64,000 nucleotides of DNA, from assembly GCF_003952425.1 (NCBI RefSeq), contig NZ_CP034449.1, forward strand, positions 7,242,001 through 7,306,000, in the 5' to 3' direction. Positions 60,738-64,000 of this stretch are shown piece by piece (the stretch's first letter is position 1; each line of letters starts with the position of its first letter). The notes beneath the pieces are model-generated. The model did no database searches. It had not been told where the DNA came from and saw only the letters and a program-made list of their open reading frames with translations. Both the position numbers and the translations under genes were made by a program. Source of the stretch: Mesorhizobium sp. M2A.F.Ca.ET.046.03.2.1. GTDB lineage: Bacteria > Pseudomonadota > Alphaproteobacteria > Rhizobiales > Rhizobiaceae.

Positions 60738-62165
60738 TCAGGCGCTGCAGCGCTCCCTCCGACCGCTGGCAACCGCAATTGCAACCGCGACGACGACCAA
60801 CCCCGCAGCCACCGCAAAGGTCATCGCCATTCCGCGCGCGACGGCCGCCGGGGCCGCCGCCGCGATATCGCTCGTCCCCACGGCGAAGGCGAACACCGCG
60901 CCCATCACCGCCGTGCCGGTGACGAGGCCGAGATTGCGCGAGAGGCTGAGCATGCCCGACACCACGCCGCGCTCGCTTCTGTCGACATCGGCCATGACGG
61001 CGGTATTGTTGGCGGCCTGGAACAGCTGGTAGCCCGGCGTGAGCACGGCGATCGCCGCCGCGTAGCCGGCAACGCCGAAGAGGCCCGGGAGCGCTGTGAG
61101 CGCGGCGCAGCCGGCGACCATCAGCGCCAGGCCGGCGACGACCATCGCGGCCGCCCCCAGCCGATCGACGATACGCCCGGCAATGACGCCGCAGACCGCC
61201 GAGACCACGGGGCCGATCGACAGCACGGCTCCGGTCGCCGCTTCGCTCAGGCCCAGCGCGCGCGACAGGAAGAACGGGCCGACGACCAGGGTGGCCATCA
61301 TCACTGTCGAGACCAGCGCGTTCATGGCGAGGCTCGGCGCCAGCACCCTGTCGCGCAGCAGCGCGAGCTTGACCAGGGGCGACGCCACCTTGGCCTCGGC
61401 GACGGCGAACAGCGCCGCGCCGGCCGCGGCCGCGCCGAGCAGCGCCGCGTTGAGGCCGCCGAAATGGCCGCGCCCGCTGGTCATCGCCAGCGCATAGGCG
61501 CTGAGCGTGGCAGCGAGCAGCAGCGTGCCCGGCACATCGAAGCGGGCCTTCGCGCCCGCCGCCTGGCGCGGGATACTCGCCGCTCGAAGGAAGCGCCAGG
61601 CGGCGAGCAGCGCGGCGCCGCCCAGCGCGGCATTGACGAGGAAGATCGAGCGCCAGCCGAGAGCGGCGATCAGCACGCCGCCGAGCGATGGGCCGAGCGC
61701 CGTGCCGATCGCCGACATGGTGCCGAGCAGGCCCATGGCGCTGCCGGTGCGCTCTTTCGGCACCGTCTCGCCGACGATGGCTATCGTCAGCGCCATCATC
61801 ACTGCCGCGCCCAGCCCCTGCACGGCGCGCGCGGCGATCAGCAGCGCCAGCGACGGGGCAAGCGCGGCGGCAAACGAGGCGGCGCTGAACAGCGCCAGGC
61901 CGGCGATCAGCAGCAGCCGGCGGCCGACGAGATCGCCGAGGCGCCCGACGCTGACGATCAGCGCGGTGATGGCGAGCAGATAGGCAAGCACCACCCATTG
62001 CACCGCCGGAAAGGACGCGGCGAAGACCACGCTCAGCGTCGGCAGCGCGACATTGGCGATGCTGGTGGCGAGCGACGAGACGAGCATGGCCAGAGACAGG
62101 CTGGCCAGCGCACCCGCCGTCGAACGGCTAACGGGCGCAGCGCGGGTCTCGGCAATATCGGCCAT
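60738..62165 (-). CDS. MFS efflux pump, DHA2 (EmrB-like) family
   Basis: The 475-residue protein has about 14 predicted helices. Motif A is GRLGDLVGRRLLLIAGL, motif B-like AARAVQGLGAAVMMALTIAI is present, and motif C-like GTALGPSLGGVLIAALGWRS is the drug:H+ antiporter signature. It would export hydrophobic compounds. It is divergent from a LysR gene, with a palindrome between them, so its expression probably responds to a ligand of that regulator. Confidence 0.92.
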   Translation of the reverse strand: MADIAETRAAPVSRSTAGALASLSLAMLVSSLATSIANVALPTLSVVFAASFPAVQWVVLAYLLAITALIVSVGRLGDLVGRRLLLIAGLALFSAASFAAALAPSLALLIAARAVQGLGAAVMMALTIAIVGETVPKERTGSAMGLLGTMSAIGTALGPSLGGVLIAALGWRSIFLVNAALGGAALLAAWRFLRAASIPRQAAGAKARFDVPGTLLLAATLSAYALAMTSGRGHFGGLNAALLGAAAAGAALFAVAEAKVASPLVKLALLRDRVLAPSLAMNALVSTVMMATLVVGPFFLSRALGLSEAATGAVLSIGPVVSAVCGVIAGRIVDRLGAAAMVVAGLALMVAGCAALTALPGLFGVAGYAAAIAVLTPGYQLFQAANNTAVMADVDRSERGVVSGMLSLSRNLGLVTGTAVMGAVFAFAVGTSDIAAAAPAAVARGMAMTFAVAAGLVVVAVAIAVASGRRERCSA

Positions 62166-62237
62166 GATGTCTTCTCCGTCGGGTGAAATGCGCCGGGAAG
62201 ATAGGCGTCCAGCGGATATGGCGGAACGCGCAGCATT

Positions 62238-62254
62238 TGCACTTGATCAGTGCA
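62238..62254. promoter_or_regulatory. Candidate LysR operator in the divergent promoter
   Basis: TGCACT-TGATC-AGTGCA is a perfect inverted repeat 73 bp upstream of the efflux pump start and 46 bp upstream of the LysR start. Confidence 0.55.
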
Positions 62255-62299
62255 CGAAACGCCATGTCACCGAGCAACAACCATGCTATGGTTGCGCCT

Positions 62300-63208
62300 A
62301 TGTCGCGACCCGATCTCAACCTGCTCGTCACGCTGGATGTGCTGCTTGCCGAAGGCAGCGTCGCCAGGGCCGCGCGGCGGCTGAAGCTCAGCCCCTCGGC
62401 GATGAGCCGGGCGCTGGCGAGGCTGCGCGAGGCGACCGGCGATCCGCTTCTGGTGCGCGCCGGGCGAGGCCTGGTGCCGACGCCGCGCGCCGCGGAGCTC
62501 GGCGCGGAAGTCGGCCGGCTGGTCAAGGAGGCGGAAGCGATGCTGCGGCCCGCCGAGCGGCTCGACCTCGCGCGGCTCAACCGCAGCTTCACGCTGCGCA
62601 ACAGCGACGGCTTCGTCGAGAATTTCGGCCCGGCGCTGCTGGCCCGCGCGTCGCGGGAAGCGCCGGGCGTGCAATTGCGCTTCGTGCCCAAGCCCGACAA
62701 GGACAGCGGCCCGATGCGCGAGGGCGAGGTCGATCTGGAGACCGGCGTGATCGGCACCACGACCGGGCCGGAGGTGCGCTCGCGGGCGCTGTTCCGCGAC
62801 CGCTTCGTCGGCGTCGCGCGGGCCGGCCATGAGTTAAGCGAAGGCCGCGTCACCGCCGCCCGCTTCGCGGCCGGACGCCACATATTGATCTCGCGGCGCG
62901 GGCTCGATCGCGGCCCGGTAGACGACGCGCTGGAACTCGCCGGGCTGACGCGGACGATCGCGACCGTGGTCGGCGGCTTCGCCGAGGCGCTGGCGCTGGC
63001 GCGGGGCTCGGACCTCATCGCCACGGTGCCGGAGCGCTATACGGGCACGCTGCGCGAGGGCCTGTTCACCTTTTCACTGCCGGTCAAACTTGCCCCGCTG
63101 ACGATCTCGTTGTTGTGGCATCCGAGGCTCGATGCCGATCCGGCGCATCGGTGGCTGCGGGGGCTGGTGAAGGAGGTGTGCGGCGGGGCGCGTAATCCCG
63201 GCCCTTGA
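62300..63208 (+). CDS. LysR-family transcriptional regulator
   Basis: The 302-residue protein has an HTH (RPDLNLLVTLDVLLAEGSVA, then RRLKLSPSAMSRALARLREA) and an effector domain of the NodD/SyrM/LinR-like branch. The start is ATG 62300 at MSRPDLN; ATG 62288 and 62264 are in frame. It probably controls the divergent efflux pump. The effector is unknown. Confidence 0.9.
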   Translation: MSRPDLNLLVTLDVLLAEGSVARAARRLKLSPSAMSRALARLREATGDPLLVRAGRGLVPTPRAAELGAEVGRLVKEAEAMLRPAERLDLARLNRSFTLRNSDGFVENFGPALLARASREAPGVQLRFVPKPDKDSGPMREGEVDLETGVIGTTTGPEVRSRALFRDRFVGVARAGHELSEGRVTAARFAAGRHILISRRGLDRGPVDDALELAGLTRTIATVVGGFAEALALARGSDLIATVPERYTGTLREGLFTFSLPVKLAPLTISLLWHPRLDADPAHRWLRGLVKEVCGGARNPGP

Positions 63209-63303
63209 AAGGGATTGACGCGGCGAGGGAACCAACGATGCGCCGCGGGAGGCACTTCGTTAACGTTAGCCTTAACTAACGTATACTGCGCGCAAGAAAA
63301 ACC

Positions 63304-63576
63304 GTGCCGTTCATGGAACCCACGGCATGGTCAGCGCGTTGCCGGGCGCTTTTGCAACAGCCGGAGGCTCGCTTGGGCGAATTCAGGAAGTTCGCGTGCC
63401 CCCGGTGCCTGGGCGCCGGCAAGGTGTTCGAGTGTGAAAAGCAGGTGGCGTCGAAAAGCTCATGCTGTCCCTCGGGCACGTTGCGCGACAATTGCCCCGG
63501 ACAACGGGTTTCCTGCCAGGCCTGCAACGGAACCGGCCTGCGCGGCTACGGCGCACCTCCTCTTTTGCAGGACTGA
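63304..63576 (+). CDS. Small DnaJ-type zinc-finger protein
   Basis: This ~90-residue protein has two CxxCxGxG-type repeats (CPRCLGAGK and CQACNGTGL), with further Cys between (ECEKQ, SSCCPSG, DNCPG). It resembles half of a DnaJ cysteine-rich domain and should bind zinc. No J-domain is present. GTG 63304 or ATG 63313 may start it. Confidence 0.6.
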   Translation: MPFMEPTAWSARCRALLQQPEARLGEFRKFACPRCLGAGKVFECEKQVASKSSCCPSGTLRDNCPGQRVSCQACNGTGLRGYGAPPLLQD

Positions 63577-63675
63577 GCGGCGAGAGGTGGATCACGGCCG
63601 GTGCGGCTCAGGCCCGCGACCTTCGAATTCAAAGCGATCGGACAGAGAATAGTCGATCCGTTTGCCGGAATTGCT

Positions 63676-63798
63676 TTAGGCGCTGGCGCCGCCCATCAGC
63701 GCGGCGACCAGGGTCGCCAGGAAGACAAGCAGCCCCAACGCGACCCGGTCCAGCCACCCGCGCCGTCTGGCAAGGATCTCGAACAACCGATTGGCCAT
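63676..63798 (-). CDS. 40-aa single-TM protein
   Basis: The peptide MANRLFEILARRRGWLDRVA is followed by one helix (LGLLVFLATLVAALMGGASA). GGGGGAAG precedes ATG 63798. It is too short for most gene finders. The final ~200 bp of the window hold nothing I can support. Confidence 0.5.
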   Translation of the reverse strand: MANRLFEILARRRGWLDRVALGLLVFLATLVAALMGGASA

Positions 63799-64000
63799 CG
63801 CAACTTCCCCCTTCGCTTGCGCCATACTCTACCATGCATTTCATGAGAACATCATGAAATGGCTCACAGAGCCTCCGATGCCGCTTCAAGGGAAAATCGG
63901 CCGCTGCCGGTCGCCCGATGCCGCGCTGCGAAATGCACCCAAAAAAAGTCGGGATCGAAGGGACAGTCGGTCTGGCGAAAAATCAGCTTATTCAAGCGGA

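Overview
The window is GC-rich chromosomal DNA from an alphaproteobacterium of the order Rhizobiales, most like Mesorhizobium. This is inferred from codon use, from families typical of that group (BA14K, VpsF-like polymerase, DUF2270, DUF3606, KTSC, DUF1127-like proteins) and from several families of short palindromic intergenic repeats. No rRNA, tRNA, CRISPR array, prophage or transposase gene was seen. Most genes sit in short operons, often with ATGA start/stop overlaps.

Layout. 0-8 kb: a GH5 glycosidase tail, a HicAB toxin-antitoxin pair with a broken toxin, and an exopolysaccharide locus (VpsF-like polymerase, GumC-like co-polymerase with a degenerate kinase domain, a sugar-decorating enzyme and an FAD monooxygenase). 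8.4-13 kb: a GNAT, an orphan Imm8 immunity protein, an ABC exporter and an ECF sigma / anti-sigma / metal-sensor-like operon. 13-15 kb: secreted EF-hand, GPNG-repeat and BA14K proteins. 15-18.3 kb: aldo/keto reductase, glutathione transferase and a frameshifted flavin monooxygenase. 18.7-20.1 kb: a stretch without credible genes, carrying three hairpin repeats and a strong terminator. 20-23 kb: XRE regulator, ATP-dependent DNA ligase and small conserved proteins. 23-27.5 kb: two regulators with related sensor/TPR halves but different DNA-binding domains. 27.5-37 kb: VOC, MFS and PQ-loop proteins, a scarred duplication zone with ankyrin/DUF1330 copies, and a CPA2 antiporter fused to a UspA domain. 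38-42 kb: DUF2270 protein, diguanylate cyclase, sulfotransferase and VOC protein. 43.3-45.4 kb: two DUF559 nuclease genes, each between inverted repeats. 45.4-50.3 kb: a TetR regulator and a PaoABC-type molybdenum aldehyde oxidoreductase operon. 50.8-64 kb: quinone oxidoreductase/LysR pair, a second diguanylate cyclase, an NfeD/slipin pair, small envelope proteins, and a DHA2 efflux pump divergent from a LysR regulator.

Two themes stand out. First, a roughly 50-bp repeat occurs ten times as five inverted pairs. Two pairs enclose a DUF559 nuclease gene and three enclose only short non-coding DNA, which suggests an uncharacterised nuclease-linked mobile unit. Second, at least nine loci carry frameshifts in otherwise conserved reading frames, mostly explained by one missing base. 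This means either uncorrected indels in the assembly or real decay, and all pseudogene calls should be read with that in mind.
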